This document shows, in pieces, positions 40,765 to 47,586 of a DNA stretch of 47,586 nucleotides (its first letter is position 1; every line of letters starts with the position of its first letter). Under the pieces are notes generated by a model, which was not told where the DNA came from, did no database searches, and saw only the letters and a list, made by a program, of their open reading frames with translations. The translations under genes and the position numbers were made by a program. The stretch is from a virus. The stretch spans positions 1-47,586 of IMG/VR virus record IMGVR_UViG_3300009545_000290; one strand, 5' to 3'.

Positions 40765-41001
40765 TCAACCTTGCGGATTCGGGGTGAGGGTTTTCAGACA
40801 CTCGGTTTCGACGACGGCGATCAGCCGCATCGGCCGATTGACCGCCGTCGCGATCAACTGGATCTGATTCAGGACGAACGGCGACAGCGCGAGGCGCTCC
40901 GTCGCGAAGACGGCTGAGGCCGCGCCGATCGGCGTCATGATCAGTTTGATCCCTTCGCCTTGGTGGTGTTCGTCTTCGCCGACCCACGCGTACAGCTTCA
41001 T
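40765..41001 (-). CDS. Small protein, function unknown
   Basis: A 78 aa protein from the ATG at 41001 (MKLYAWVGEDEHHQGEGIKL). It is compact alpha/beta with a C-terminal ECLKTLTPNPQG. The start overlaps the previous gene's stop by four bases, so the longer open frame is a shadow. Confidence 0.7.
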   Translation of the reverse strand: MKLYAWVGEDEHHQGEGIKLIMTPIGAASAVFATERLALSPFVLNQIQLIATAVNRPMRLIAVVETECLKTLTPNPQG

Positions 41002-41513
41002 ATCCCGAGCACCTTGCCGCCGCCGCCGCAGATCGGGCAACAACTCATGTCCGGCAAATTTCCAGAACCGTCGCAGTTGGCGCACGGCTTCAGTGCTCGC
41101 ACGTCGCGTTGCTGGATCTCCGCCATCGACGCCATTGAGAGGCCGCCGGCCTCGCGCAAGAGCCGCGCGATCGATCGCATTTGCTCCGCGCCATAGCCGA
41201 CCGCGAGCGGCTCCAGGTGTTCGGCGGAGGCCTCCAGCATCCCGGACGCCGCGGCCAGGACCGATTTCGTCATCCGAATCCGGCCGCACGCCGCCATCAG
41301 CATCCCGAAATGCAGGTACAGAAAGCCGCGGGGCGTGCGGTCGGCGCGGGCACGATTGCCGTAGTACTCGTGGATCATCTCGACGGCGGCGTCAATCGAC
41401 CCGGCGGCGGCGATGGCGCCGAGTGCCATCCGATCTTCCGGCCGCAACGTGTCCGCGCGTAGCAACTCGGCCAGCTCGCGTTGCGCTTGGGCGTCCTGTT
41501 CAGGTGTGTTCAT
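40998..41513 (-). CDS. Protein with DnaJ-like zinc motif
   Basis: A 171 aa protein from the ATG at 41513. The N-terminal two thirds are helical (LAELLRADTLRPEDRMALGA). The C-terminus carries CANCDGSGNLPD and CPICGGGGKV, the CxxCxGxG pattern of DnaJ zinc-finger modules. It may bind unfolded protein or nucleic acid; no J-domain is present. Confidence 0.75.
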   Translation of the reverse strand: MNTPEQDAQAQRELAELLRADTLRPEDRMALGAIAAAGSIDAAVEMIHEYYGNRARADRTPRGFLYLHFGMLMAACGRIRMTKSVLAAASGMLEASAEHLEPLAVGYGAEQMRSIARLLREAGGLSMASMAEIQQRDVRALKPCANCDGSGNLPDMSCCPICGGGGKVLGI

Positions 41514-41764
41514 GGATGTGGCTTTTCTCGGTGGCTCGCGTGCTCCCGGTTCGGATCGCGGTCGGAGAAGAGAAACGTGATCGTCTGAAACTCGCGCGTC
41601 ACGCCATCGGCGCATTGGATCCGGCCGGCCTCGCGGATCTCGCCACTGTGAACGGAAAATTTGTCGCCGTCGACGTGCGGCAGATTCGGCAATAAGTGTT
41701 CTTTGATCATCGCGGCGCGGCGCCGATACTTTTCCGCATACAACACGATCTCGCGCTTAGCCAT
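41510..41764 (-). CDS. Small protein, function unknown
   Basis: An 84 aa protein (MAKREIVLYAEKYRRRAAMI). Alternating strands and helices (FSVHSGEIREAGRIQCADGV, EFQTITFLFSDRDPN) are visible. It overlaps neighbours by a few bases. No family is recognised. Confidence 0.65.
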   Translation of the reverse strand: MAKREIVLYAEKYRRRAAMIKEHLLPNLPHVDGDKFSVHSGEIREAGRIQCADGVTREFQTITFLFSDRDPNREHASHREKPHP

Positions 41765-42284
41765 TGGTCACCACAAAATTGCCGACTGACGGCCAGCCGA
41801 ACGCACCGCACTGCAAACAAGTGTGCCGTTCGACCGTCTCGGCGATCTCCGTACTCCCGCATCGTGGACAGCGAAAGCGCTTCCGGCAGAGCGCCGCGTA
41901 CTCCGGCCGCCACGGGCCGTAGTGTCCGCTCGCCCGGTTCTCGGCGAGTAGTTCTCGCATCGTGTACACCGTCGTTTCCTGCACGCGGTAGTGTGCGTAG
42001 TACTCGGCCTTGTCGACGGCGAATTCGATCCGCCGGCCGTCCGCCAGGATCCCGGCGTCCCAACAGAGATCGCCGTCCTCGACCCACGCGTGAACCGCTC
42101 GATCGCCCGGCTGGGTATCGCTGGCGCCGGCCGGCTGATCCGCTGGCACGAGGACGATCCCATGCACGACACGCAACGTCGTGTCGACGCTCGGATGCTT
42201 TGCCCTGGCGCGCCGCTCGCAGAATTCGACGGCATCGTCAAAGCAGTGGTGCGTCGGATAGACGTACTCATGTAAAAAAGACAT
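41757..42284 (-). CDS. Protein with C-terminal zinc ribbon
   Basis: A 175 aa protein. The N-terminal domain (HHCFDDAVEFCERRA, VVHGIVLVPAD, HAWVEDGDLCWDAG, EFAVDKAEYYAHY) resembles small DUF proteins with conserved His/Trp. The C-terminus has CPRCGSTEIAET and CLQCGAFGW, a clear zinc ribbon. It could be an enzyme with a zinc-binding tail. Confidence 0.75.
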   Translation of the reverse strand: MSFLHEYVYPTHHCFDDAVEFCERRARAKHPSVDTTLRVVHGIVLVPADQPAGASDTQPGDRAVHAWVEDGDLCWDAGILADGRRIEFAVDKAEYYAHYRVQETTVYTMRELLAENRASGHYGPWRPEYAALCRKRFRCPRCGSTEIAETVERHTCLQCGAFGWPSVGNFVVTNG

Positions 42285-42567
42285 GGCACGCCCCGCAGTA
42301 CCGCTCCGCCAGGTCGGTCGGATTGAAGCTGATCCGGTGGCAGCTCGGACAGACGAACAGCTCCGTAAAGTGCAGCGTCGGGATCTCCGCCGCGATCAGG
42401 CCGTGCAACGCGATGTAGTGCCGGTCGACGTACCACGCGCGGCCGTCGACGAGGACCGGCACGTACCGCGAGCCGACCAGCGCGATCATCCGCTCGACCA
42501 TCGCGCGGATCTCCGGCGTCGGATAGTGCAACGGTTGGCCGCACGCGCAGAGATCCTCAGACATCAT
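42268..42567 (-). CDS. Small zinc-binding protein
   Basis: A 99 aa protein from the ATG at 42567 (MMSEDLCACGQPLHYPTPEI), with GGAG nine bases upstream; a longer TTG start at 42576 is less likely. It carries an N-terminal C-x-C and a C-terminal CPSC...CGAC ribbon. The middle (VPVLVDGRAWYVDRHYIALH) is beta-rich. Confidence 0.65.
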   Translation of the reverse strand: MMSEDLCACGQPLHYPTPEIRAMVERMIALVGSRYVPVLVDGRAWYVDRHYIALHGLIAAEIPTLHFTELFVCPSCHRISFNPTDLAERYCGACHVFFT

Positions 42568-42569
42568 TC

Positions 42570-42668
42570 TCAGCAACTCCGAACCAATTGCACGAACAGA
42601 ATGCCCGCGATCACGACGAGGATCGCGATCACGGCGTCAAGCTGTTCGTGCAAACGGTACTCGCTCAC
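42570..42668 (-). CDS. Small single-span membrane peptide
   Basis: A 32 aa peptide from a GTG at 42668 that overlaps the previous stop (GTGA). After an N-terminal SEYRLHEQLD comes a strong hydrophobic helix (AVIAILVVIAGILFVQLV). Its size and single span resemble small phage membrane peptides. The longer open frame upstream looks artefactual. Confidence 0.6.
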   Translation of the reverse strand: MSEYRLHEQLDAVIAILVVIAGILFVQLVRSC

Positions 42669-43075
42669 CGCCGCCGCCTGGAGAAATCGCCCGGCCGGTG
42701 TTTGGCGGCGCCGCGGGCGGGTCGCTTCCGCGGCGGCGTGGGCGCCGGCAAGGCCGTCAACTCGGCGAGTCGCTTGGACCGCTCGACCCGCGTCGACTTG
42801 TCCCAATGGTTCGTATCGATGTGCGCCATGGGGGCAAAGTACTCCTCCGCCTCCTCCGCCGTGACGACCCAGCAGAGAAGGCCAGCCGGCGAATGGATAC
42901 AGACGACCGAACGCTTATTCAACGTCCCGAGCGCGCCGGTCACCGGCATCAGATGGGAGTCCCATAGCCGCGCCAGGACGCCGATCAGTTCGTTGCGCTC
43001 GGCATAGGCGCGGGACCGATGCCGGCGGGCCGCCTCCATGCGGCCCGTGGCGGTTGACGGTGCTGGATTAGGCAT
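42665..43075 (-). CDS. Small basic protein, function unknown
   Basis: A 136 aa protein. Helical segments (ERNELIGVLARLWDSHLMPV) and LCWVVTAEEAEEYFAPM precede a Lys/Arg-rich tail (PRKRPARGAAKHRPGDFSRR) that could bind DNA. Confidence 0.65.
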   Translation of the reverse strand: MPNPAPSTATGRMEAARRHRSRAYAERNELIGVLARLWDSHLMPVTGALGTLNKRSVVCIHSPAGLLCWVVTAEEAEEYFAPMAHIDTNHWDKSTRVERSKRLAELTALPAPTPPRKRPARGAAKHRPGDFSRRRR

Positions 43076-43424
43076 TGGCCCCGCGTCTCTTGGAGGCCTT
43101 CTGCTTGGCCCAGCGGGCCTTTTGTGCCGCGGAGATGGCCGCCCGCGCTTTGCGCGACATCTTGCGGCGCCGCCGCGGCATGGCCGGCGGCGCGTCGAAC
43201 ACCGATCCCGCCGTCGTCGGCGGCGCCGCCGCGGCCGGCTTGTGGCCGTTGCCGCTCGCGCCGTTGCCGTTCATCGGGATCTTGAGCAATTGCGGCGGCG
43301 TCGGACTGGCGAACAACTCCGGCCAGCCCCGATGATAGGTGGCGAGCTGTTGCTCGATCGCGTGGATCCGCTGAGAGACGCCAGCCGCCGCCAGTTCGTG
43401 TAGCTCCTCGTTCGTCATCGTCAT
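43068..43424 (-). CDS. Basic protein with helical DNA-binding-type tail
   Basis: A 118 aa protein. The acidic helical start (MTMTNEELHELAAAGVSQRI) is followed by a Gly/Asn/Ala linker and a basic tail (RRKMSRKARAAISAAQKARW). This tail resembles a motif found at the ends of bacterial and phage nucleic-acid-associated proteins. The AAGGGA ribosome-binding site lies in the gap upstream. Confidence 0.65.
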   Translation of the reverse strand: MTMTNEELHELAAAGVSQRIHAIEQQLATYHRGWPELFASPTPPQLLKIPMNGNGASGNGHKPAAAAPPTTAGSVFDAPPAMPRRRRKMSRKARAAISAAQKARWAKQKASKRRGANA

Positions 43425-43485
43425 CGTGTTAATCCCTTGTTGGTGAAGATGGTTTACGCGTTGTCCCCGTCCCCGCTGTCGGCGC

Positions 43486-43629
43486 TCAGTGCTTCCGCGC
43501 TGGCGCTTTGACCCAGTCCTCGATCAAGCTGGTTACCAGATCCTTGAGCGTGATCCCTTCGGCCGCGGCCTTGCTCTTGACCCGTTTCCACAAGCTGTCG
43601 TCGATCTCCCGCAGAATAAAACTCGCCAT
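43486..43629 (-). CDS. Ribbon-helix-helix (Arc-like) regulator
   Basis: A 47 aa protein: MASFILREIDDSLWKRVKSK, then AAAEGITLKDLVTSLIEDWV. An N-terminal strand, two helices and a GIT turn are the ribbon-helix-helix fold of small phage and plasmid regulators. It would dimerise and could act at the inverted repeat near 47275-47303, but its target is unknown. The ATG at 43629 has the expected domain length. Confidence 0.75.
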   Translation of the reverse strand: MASFILREIDDSLWKRVKSKAAAEGITLKDLVTSLIEDWVKAPARKH

Positions 43630-44213
43630 TAGTCCGCCGCTCCTTTGTTGTGTCCGAGTCGATTTTTCCGAATGGCGCGGATTAGCTCGGTCACCATCGG
43701 CCGCCGCCGAGTGAGATCCGACCAATCGGGCGACCGCTCCCACAGGCGATCGGCCGTCGCCTCAATCGCGATCCGGGCGCCGTCTCCATTGGTGTAGGCG
43801 CGCGATGTCGTCCCGGCCGGCCAGGGGAACAACTCCGCGGGCGCCGCCGCGATCTGCTGTTCCAGCCGGCGGAATTGTTGAAAGTCGAGATCCATCAATA
43901 GCGCGTGTGCTGGCACATGGATCATCAGGTGGCCACACCACCCATTGAGGACCGGCACCCGACTGATCGTCATGACGTGGCCGCCCCTCGCGATAGCCGT
44001 CACGTCATCGGCGCCGCGGGCTCTCGCCTCGACGAAGGCCCGATTCGCGATCTCGACCAGCACCGGGAACGGCCGCGCGTCGATGTCGAAGGCCTCCAGG
44101 ACACCACACCCGACCGCGGTCGCCGCGATGCACCGATTGGGCACGCGCGTACCGGCCGCGATGATGGCCGGCGCGAATTCCCGCAACCGATCGATTACCT
44201 TCGATTCGGTCAT
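43629..44213 (-). CDS. Protein of unknown function
   Basis: A 194 aa protein (MTESKVIDRLREFAPAIIAA). It appears alpha/beta, with GVLEAFDIDARPFPVLVEIA, AIARGGHVMTISRVPVLNGW and a helical C-terminus. A conserved-looking GGH and WCGHLMIH suggest a possible metal-binding or papain-like enzyme, but that is not established. Confidence 0.7.
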   Translation of the reverse strand: MTESKVIDRLREFAPAIIAAGTRVPNRCIAATAVGCGVLEAFDIDARPFPVLVEIANRAFVEARARGADDVTAIARGGHVMTISRVPVLNGWCGHLMIHVPAHALLMDLDFQQFRRLEQQIAAAPAELFPWPAGTTSRAYTNGDGARIAIEATADRLWERSPDWSDLTRRRPMVTELIRAIRKNRLGHNKGAAD

Positions 44214-44485
44214 GCGTGCGCCGCCTGTTTCTCGGCCGCGGTCGGTTCCTTGCCACGTCCCCAGCTCCAGCCACAATCGCCGCAGTAGTGGCGGCCGGTG
44301 TGGTCGTAGTCGCGCGTGCAGCGGCAACGGCAGATCGATTTCCGCCTGGGCTCCTCGCGGCACATCTCTCGCGGGGGAATGTCGGCGGGCTCGTCTTGGT
44401 GCGCAATGCACCACTCGCCGGGATTCGAGCGCTGGAGTGCTTGGCAGTACCCGCACATGGCGCGGTTCCGTTCGAGAATACTCAT
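44210..44485 (-). CDS. Cys/His-rich zinc protein
   Basis: A 91 aa protein with CGYC, WCIAH, CRCRC and HYCGDCGW, enough for two zinc ions in a compact fold. GRHYCGDCGW resembles a common zinc-ribbon pattern in phage small proteins. It overlaps both neighbours by ATGA. Confidence 0.7.
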   Translation of the reverse strand: MSILERNRAMCGYCQALQRSNPGEWCIAHQDEPADIPPREMCREEPRRKSICRCRCTRDYDHTGRHYCGDCGWSWGRGKEPTAAEKQAAHA

Positions 44486-44655
44486 TGCGGTTCCACGTCG
44501 CGATGCCTGGTGTAGCCGCCCCGACGACGTGCCGGCCGTGCGGGCGGCGTCTGGCGTGCGGGCCGATCGGCCGGCCGCGGCGTCGCTTGGCGCGCCGCTG
44601 GGGCCGTATCATCGGCAAGCAGGATAATCAACATCATCAATTCATGCAAATGCAC
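44482..44655 (-). CDS. Small protein with hydrophobic N-terminus
   Basis: A 57 aa protein. The GTG at 44655 has GAGGT eight bases upstream, and the stop overlaps the next ATG as ATGA. The product begins MHLHELMMLIILLADDTAPA, a possible membrane or signal segment, followed by a Pro/Arg-rich tail. It may be a small regulatory or membrane peptide. Confidence 0.5.
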   Translation of the reverse strand: MHLHELMMLIILLADDTAPAARQATPRPADRPARQTPPARPARRRGGYTRHRDVEPQ

Positions 44656-44680
44656 TTCTGTTACCTCGATGTCCCGCGGT

Positions 44681-44815
44681 TCACGAGAGATCCTCTGTTC
44701 GCAATTTGACGGGTTGTCCCGCCAACGTGATCACCCACAACGCGCGGGCGAACCGCGTCGGGAAACTCTTGGTTTCATGCCGGCCGGACGGATAGATCAA
44801 GTGCAGGAGGAACAT
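44681..44815 (-). CDS. Small 44 aa protein
   Basis: A short protein MFLLHLIYPSGRHETKSFPT, then RFARALWVITLAGQPVKLR. It looks like a compact beta hairpin and helix. Its ATG at 44815 overlaps the previous stop by one base. The longer open frame is a shadow of the neighbour. Confidence 0.55.
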   Translation of the reverse strand: MFLLHLIYPSGRHETKSFPTRFARALWVITLAGQPVKLRTEDLS

Positions 44816-44997
44816 CAGCCGATCTCCTGTTTCTGTTCCTGTTCGAGCCGCACGCGGCACGATGGGCAAATGCCGTGCGACGCGTGCGTCGCCGTGGTGC
44901 GATCGAAATCCGGGCACCAGGCGCAGACCATGACGGGTACCGGGACGGGCTCGGAGTCGGTTTTGCGGGCGATGAGCGCTTCAGGCGTCGGGATCAC
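44815..44997 (-). CDS. Small zinc-finger protein
   Basis: A 60 aa protein from a GTG that overlaps the preceding stop (GTGA). CAWC near residue 25 and CPSC near residue 44 form a zinc ribbon, followed by a charged tail (RVRLEQEQKQEIG). It is the smallest clear zinc ribbon in this operon. Confidence 0.65.
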   Translation of the reverse strand: MIPTPEALIARKTDSEPVPVPVMVCAWCPDFDRTTATHASHGICPSCRVRLEQEQKQEIG

Positions 44998-45416
44998 GCG
45001 CTCACCGCCTTGACTTCGTAGCAGGGTTGCCAGCCATCCAGGGCGGCGATCTCGGACGGCCGCACCATGTAGCGCTCGGTGTTCTCGGGCGTCACTTGCC
45101 AATCGATCGTGACGGCGCGGCGATACCAGCCGCCAGCCAGACGCGAGGCCACGGCGAACGCGGCGTCGAGATCGTCGGCGCGATGCGCGGCGAGTTGGTC
45201 CGGCGTCCAGGTGTCCGGCGTGTAGGGGATGGCGGCACGCAGTTGGACAGCCGTCACGGCCGCGCGGCGGCCTGAAACCCAATAGAGCGGCGTGCCGTCC
45301 GATGTCTGGTGCGTGATGCGCTCGATCGTGCCCGTGTTGGTGACGACTTCGCGGGGGAGATGCGCCGCGCTCAGGATGTTGACGGCATCGCCGATGCTGA
45401 ATGTCTGGCTGATCAT
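44994..45416 (-). CDS. Protein of unknown function
   Basis: A 140 aa protein (MISQTFSIGDAVNILSAAHL). It is mixed alpha/beta, with DDLDAAFAVASRLAGGWYRR and a C-terminal YMVRPSEIAALDGWQPCYEV. No motif is recognised. It follows the DUF3560 gene after four bases. Confidence 0.7.
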   Translation of the reverse strand: MISQTFSIGDAVNILSAAHLPREVVTNTGTIERITHQTSDGTPLYWVSGRRAAVTAVQLRAAIPYTPDTWTPDQLAAHRADDLDAAFAVASRLAGGWYRRAVTIDWQVTPENTERYMVRPSEIAALDGWQPCYEVKAVSA

Positions 45417-45420
45417 TTGA

Positions 45421-46281
45421 TTAGCCTTCCGTCACGAGTTGCGCCGCCTCGGCCTCGATCGCGGCCTGTTCGATCTCGACGGTCGGATCCTCCCAAAAGG
45501 ACACCGCGCCGCGGTAGAGCGTTCCGCCGAGTTGGTCAATCAAGAGCGGGCGCCAGAAGGCCAGATTGCCGGAGACGTTCCAGACCGGCCGGGGCTTTTT
45601 CCAAGTCTTTGCCGGCGTGGTCATGGCCGCGGTGACCACCAGACCGGCGCGGGCGGTTGCCGTGGCCGCTGATGGCGCTACGACGGGCGTACCGACCGAT
45701 GTCTTAGCCGCCTGGAGCTGGGCCAGCCGGCCGCGTTCTTTGGTGATGGTCCCGCCGATGTTCTGGAGGGAGTACGCCGGGAATCCCACACGGCCGCAAA
45801 AGTCCGGCTCCAGGAGCTTTGCCGCCAGATTGGCCGGCCAGCGCAACAGCTCGGCGAGTTGCGCGATCTTCGTGGCCGCGTCAATCTTTTTGTTGCGTAC
45901 GATGATGTTCGCCTTTTTGCGCGATTCCCGCTTCGCCTCCAGGGCGGCGATCTTCTCGGTCAGCCGTTCGATCGCGTCGGGATCGTCCATGTAGATCGCG
46001 CGGTCGACGGCGTCTTCGATGTTGCCGGCTTTGCTCGTCATGTCGTCGGCCTTTTTGGAATCCGCCCAGCCAGCGCGCATGGCCGAATCCGAGCGATCGA
46101 GCGTTCGACGATGCCGGCGTTCCGAGTGATGGCCAACTAGGATCGGTTGTCCGAACGGGATCCCGGACACCAGGTCATGCGCGCGTTTGAACTGGCCAGA
46201 ACTGCGCGCGGCGCGTTTGGCCGCCCAATCGCGCAACCGTTCGGCGCGCTCTAGTCGACGTTCACGAAATGTGGTGGCCAT
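45421..46281 (-). CDS. DUF3560 protein
   Basis: A 286 aa protein. RERRLERAERLRDWAAKRAA is followed by the family hallmark IPFGQPILVGHHSERRHRR and then KAGNIEDAV and DDPDAIERLTEKIAALEAKR. These match DUF3560, a family of unknown function found in phages and plasmids. The C-terminal 130 residues (KKPRPVWNVSGNLAFWRPLL) form a second domain. The presence of DUF3560 among accessory genes suggests a plasmid- or phage-maintenance context. Confidence 0.85.
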   Translation of the reverse strand: MATTFRERRLERAERLRDWAAKRAARSSGQFKRAHDLVSGIPFGQPILVGHHSERRHRRTLDRSDSAMRAGWADSKKADDMTSKAGNIEDAVDRAIYMDDPDAIERLTEKIAALEAKRESRKKANIIVRNKKIDAATKIAQLAELLRWPANLAAKLLEPDFCGRVGFPAYSLQNIGGTITKERGRLAQLQAAKTSVGTPVVAPSAATATARAGLVVTAAMTTPAKTWKKPRPVWNVSGNLAFWRPLLIDQLGGTLYRGAVSFWEDPTVEIEQAAIEAEAAQLVTEG

Positions 46282-46520
46282 TAGAGAAGCCTCCAGGCGG
46301 AGCGCTTCGGGTAGACGTTTCGGACGAGCCGATCGCCGCTGTCGGCATCATAGCCACCCTGGACGATGCGCAACCCTTCGGCGCTCTGGCCGATGGCCAT
46401 CGCATAGCGCGCCTGTGAGGCGAGGATACGAAGCGCCGCGGCGCGCGATGTCCAGCCGTCGCTAATTACCTGGTCGGACTGGAGCACCGCGAATGTTTGC
46501 GCAACGATGGAGGTATCCAT
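46281..46520 (-). CDS. Small protein, function unknown
   Basis: A 79 aa protein (MDTSIVAQTFAVLQSDQVIS) with a helical centre (SRAAALRILASQARYAMAIG). It overlaps neighbours by single bases. The function is unknown. Confidence 0.65.
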   Translation of the reverse strand: MDTSIVAQTFAVLQSDQVISDGWTSRAAALRILASQARYAMAIGQSAEGLRIVQGGYDADSGDRLVRNVYPKRSAWRLL

Positions 46521-46813
46521 CAGCGCACCGCCTTTAGATCATCCTGAAATAAATCGTCGTGGTGCAAATCCTCAAGCGACTGCACGAACAACATACCCAG
46601 CTCTTTTGTAACGATGATGCACCCGCTGTCGGCACGTTCGCCCGGCTTCATGGTTGCGGGGTTCTCGCCAATGCAGAACATGCCCCACAGGGCAGAGGTG
46701 GACGTGTACGCGGTCTGAACGAATCCAAGGCGCCGGGCCAGTTCTTCGGCTCGATCGAAATCAGCCGGCGCGAATTCGATTTGTGTCAATGGTTGGGTTG
46801 CGTTTTTCATCAT
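46520..46813 (-). CDS. Small protein, function unknown
   Basis: A 97 aa protein (MMKNATQPLTQIEFAPADFD). Its end (DDLFQDDLKAVR) resembles the end of the short frame at 47169-47250, hinting at duplication. No domain is recognised. Confidence 0.65.
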   Translation of the reverse strand: MMKNATQPLTQIEFAPADFDRAEELARRLGFVQTAYTSTSALWGMFCIGENPATMKPGERADSGCIIVTKELGMLFVQSLEDLHHDDLFQDDLKAVR

Positions 46814-47169
46814 GACCGCTCTTTCTGTTCTGCCGCGTTGAGTAGTGTTGAAACGCTGATGGTGTAGACCGGCGCGATAGACCAGCTCAGGTCGCCGAAG
46901 TAGGGAACCGCGCGACCGAGATCAACAATGGCCATCCGGCGACCAGTCGGCTCGAACACACGAACCATTTCGCCGGGAACACCAAGCTTGCCGAAGGCGG
47001 CAAGATGGACGGTTTGATACTGGTAGGTCCGGACCGCGTCGGTCGCGTCCCACAATGTTTCGGTGTAGGACGCGCCGAGGCGTTCACCTTTGAGCATGTG
47101 GCCATCGGCCATCATGGCGAGCCAGCTCTGATTGCCGTAGAGACAAATATCGGCGACGGGGGCGGCCAT
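46810..47169 (-). CDS. Small beta-rich protein
   Basis: A 119 aa protein from the ATG at 47169 (MAAPVADICLYGNQSWLAMM). Sequences VRTYQYQTVHLAAFGKLG and RRMAIVDLGRAVPYFGDLSW are beta-like. A longer in-frame start at 47211 is possible but overlaps the small upstream frame. It is probably the first well-supported gene of the right operon. Confidence 0.65.
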   Translation of the reverse strand: MAAPVADICLYGNQSWLAMMADGHMLKGERLGASYTETLWDATDAVRTYQYQTVHLAAFGKLGVPGEMVRVFEPTGRRMAIVDLGRAVPYFGDLSWSIAPVYTISVSTLLNAAEQKERS

Positions 47170-47250
47170 TAGCGCACCGCCTTCCGTGACGTACGAAGGA
47201 AGGTCAGCCACGCATCATCGGCGTTGCCGGTCTGTTGTGTGATGTCCATG
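47169..47250 (-). CDS. Possible 26 aa leader gene, perhaps leaderless
   Basis: A 26-codon frame (MDITQQTGNADDAWLTFLRT...) ends TAATG, directly coupling to the next gene. Its ATG at 47250 lies seven bases after the -10 of the promoter at 47257-47285, so an mRNA would start at or next to the ATG. There is no clear ribosome-binding site. It is either a leader peptide or a first small gene; support is positional. Confidence 0.4.
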
Positions 47251-47256
47251 GGTAAG

Positions 47257-47285
47257 AGTATGCGCTTGATAACATTGATTGTCAA
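47257..47285 (-). promoter_or_regulatory. Promoter of the leftward right-end operon
   Basis: TTGACA (47285-47280) is separated by 17 bases from CATACT (47262-47257) on the minus strand: a perfect -35 and a 4/6 -10. The expected start of transcription is at or next to the ATG at 47250. It would drive the operon running from 47250 to 40377. Confidence 0.65.
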
Positions 47286-47303
47286 GCACTGTTTAACAAT
47301 CAA
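47275..47303. promoter_or_regulatory. Operator-like inverted repeat over the -35
   Basis: TTGATTGT (47275-47282) and ACAATCAA (47296-47303) form an 8-bp inverted repeat with centres 21 bp apart, covering part of the -35 of the leftward promoter. Binding of a repressor dimer here would block the operon. The surrounding 47263-47310 is strikingly A+T-rich for this genome. Confidence 0.5.
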
Positions 47304-47310
47304 TTAAAAA

Positions 47311-47586
47311 AAAGATAGACCGAGCCGAGTTGTCCCCCGGAAATCGGACGCGCCAGCGCAATGCCCCGACTCGCGCCCAGCTCGCGCCGGGCCGAAGCCA
47401 CGCAAGCGCACCAGGCGCAAGATAAGAAAAGAGTTGACACGAGAGACACGAACACAGTAGAGAAGCGGAGAGACGACAGGCCTACCACGGACAGCAAAGC
47501 GCTGTCAAGCTTTGAGAGATAAAGCACTCCGCCCGGCGAGGGTAGGGGGACGCCCCGTCCGGTTGACAAGAGAGCCGCGCCCGTGC
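47311..47586. other. Noncoding right end
   Basis: No convincing gene is seen. GGGGGACAAC occurs on the minus strand at 47338-47329, matching the origin iteron. TTGACA at 47434-47439 and again at 47563-47568 are isolated -35-like elements on the plus strand; the first has a weak TAGAGA 18 bases beyond. There is no evident terminal repeat with the left end, so permuted or circular assembly cannot be decided here. Confidence 0.4.

Noticed and set aside
47300-47569. An 89-codon minus-strand frame at the right end
   Set aside because: Its sequence is a Ser/Leu-rich low-complexity string, it would end inside the A-rich tract upstream of the operon promoter, and no ribosome-binding site is evident.
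1-47586. CRISPR array, integrase, DNA polymerase, tRNA, attachment sites or preQ0 synthesis genes
   Set aside because: I looked for spaced repeats, recombinase motifs, polymerase motifs and queuosine-pathway signatures in the translated frames and found none; tRNA genes were not scanned exhaustively by structure.

Overview
The window is GC-rich and reads as a nearly complete genome of an uncultured tailed phage (Caudoviricetes). It has a podovirus-like structural module: a terminase large subunit, a P22-type portal of 819 aa, a proline-repeat scaffold candidate, an HK97-fold-type capsid candidate, a P22 gp4-like adaptor candidate, beta-propeller tail proteins, glycine-rich ejection-protein candidates and a holin-like protein. 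I see no tail tape measure, tail tube or sheath gene, no integrase, no DNA or RNA polymerase, no tRNA gene and no CRISPR array. The host cannot be named. The base composition and two possible leaderless promoters fit a high-GC bacterium.

Layout. (1) 89-4895, minus strand: an operon of small proteins led by a HerA/DUF87-type ATPase. (2) 4951-6422, plus strand: a divergently transcribed protein with two helix-turn-helix domains and three small genes. (3) 6344-7182: a noncoding control region with iterons, a less GC-rich patch, an inverted-repeat operator and a candidate minus-strand small RNA of about 75 nt. (4) 7183-14877, plus: a lambda-O-like initiator candidate that carries the same iterons inside its gene, a DUF1064 nuclease-fold protein, a PP-loop (PAPS reductase-like) enzyme, the terminase and many small proteins. 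(5) 14967-40371, plus: the virion module, including a TGT/DpdA-like gene next to the portal and a holin-like gene near the end. (6) 40377-47250, minus: an operon of about 20 small, mostly unknown genes driven leftward from a promoter at 47257-47285. (7) 47286-47586: noncoding.

Most genes overlap their neighbour by 1-4 bases (ATGA, GTGA, TAATG). This helped to choose starts and to add small genes at 331-474, 1925-2197, 42570-42668, 44482-44655, 44815-44997 and, tentatively, 47169-47250.

The most interesting signals are: paired TTCTSAGAA palindromes spaced about 19-21 bp, between the ATPase and dual-HTH genes, inside the ATPase gene and at both edges of the left module; a lambda-like origin layout (iterons inside the initiator gene plus an OOP-like leftward small RNA); a terminase whose nuclease acidic residues all look replaced; a DpdA/TGT-like base-exchange enzyme without precursor-synthesis genes; a recurrent CGYGTAASACCC motif in intergenic regions; and about 18 proteins with zinc-ribbon-like cysteine pairs.
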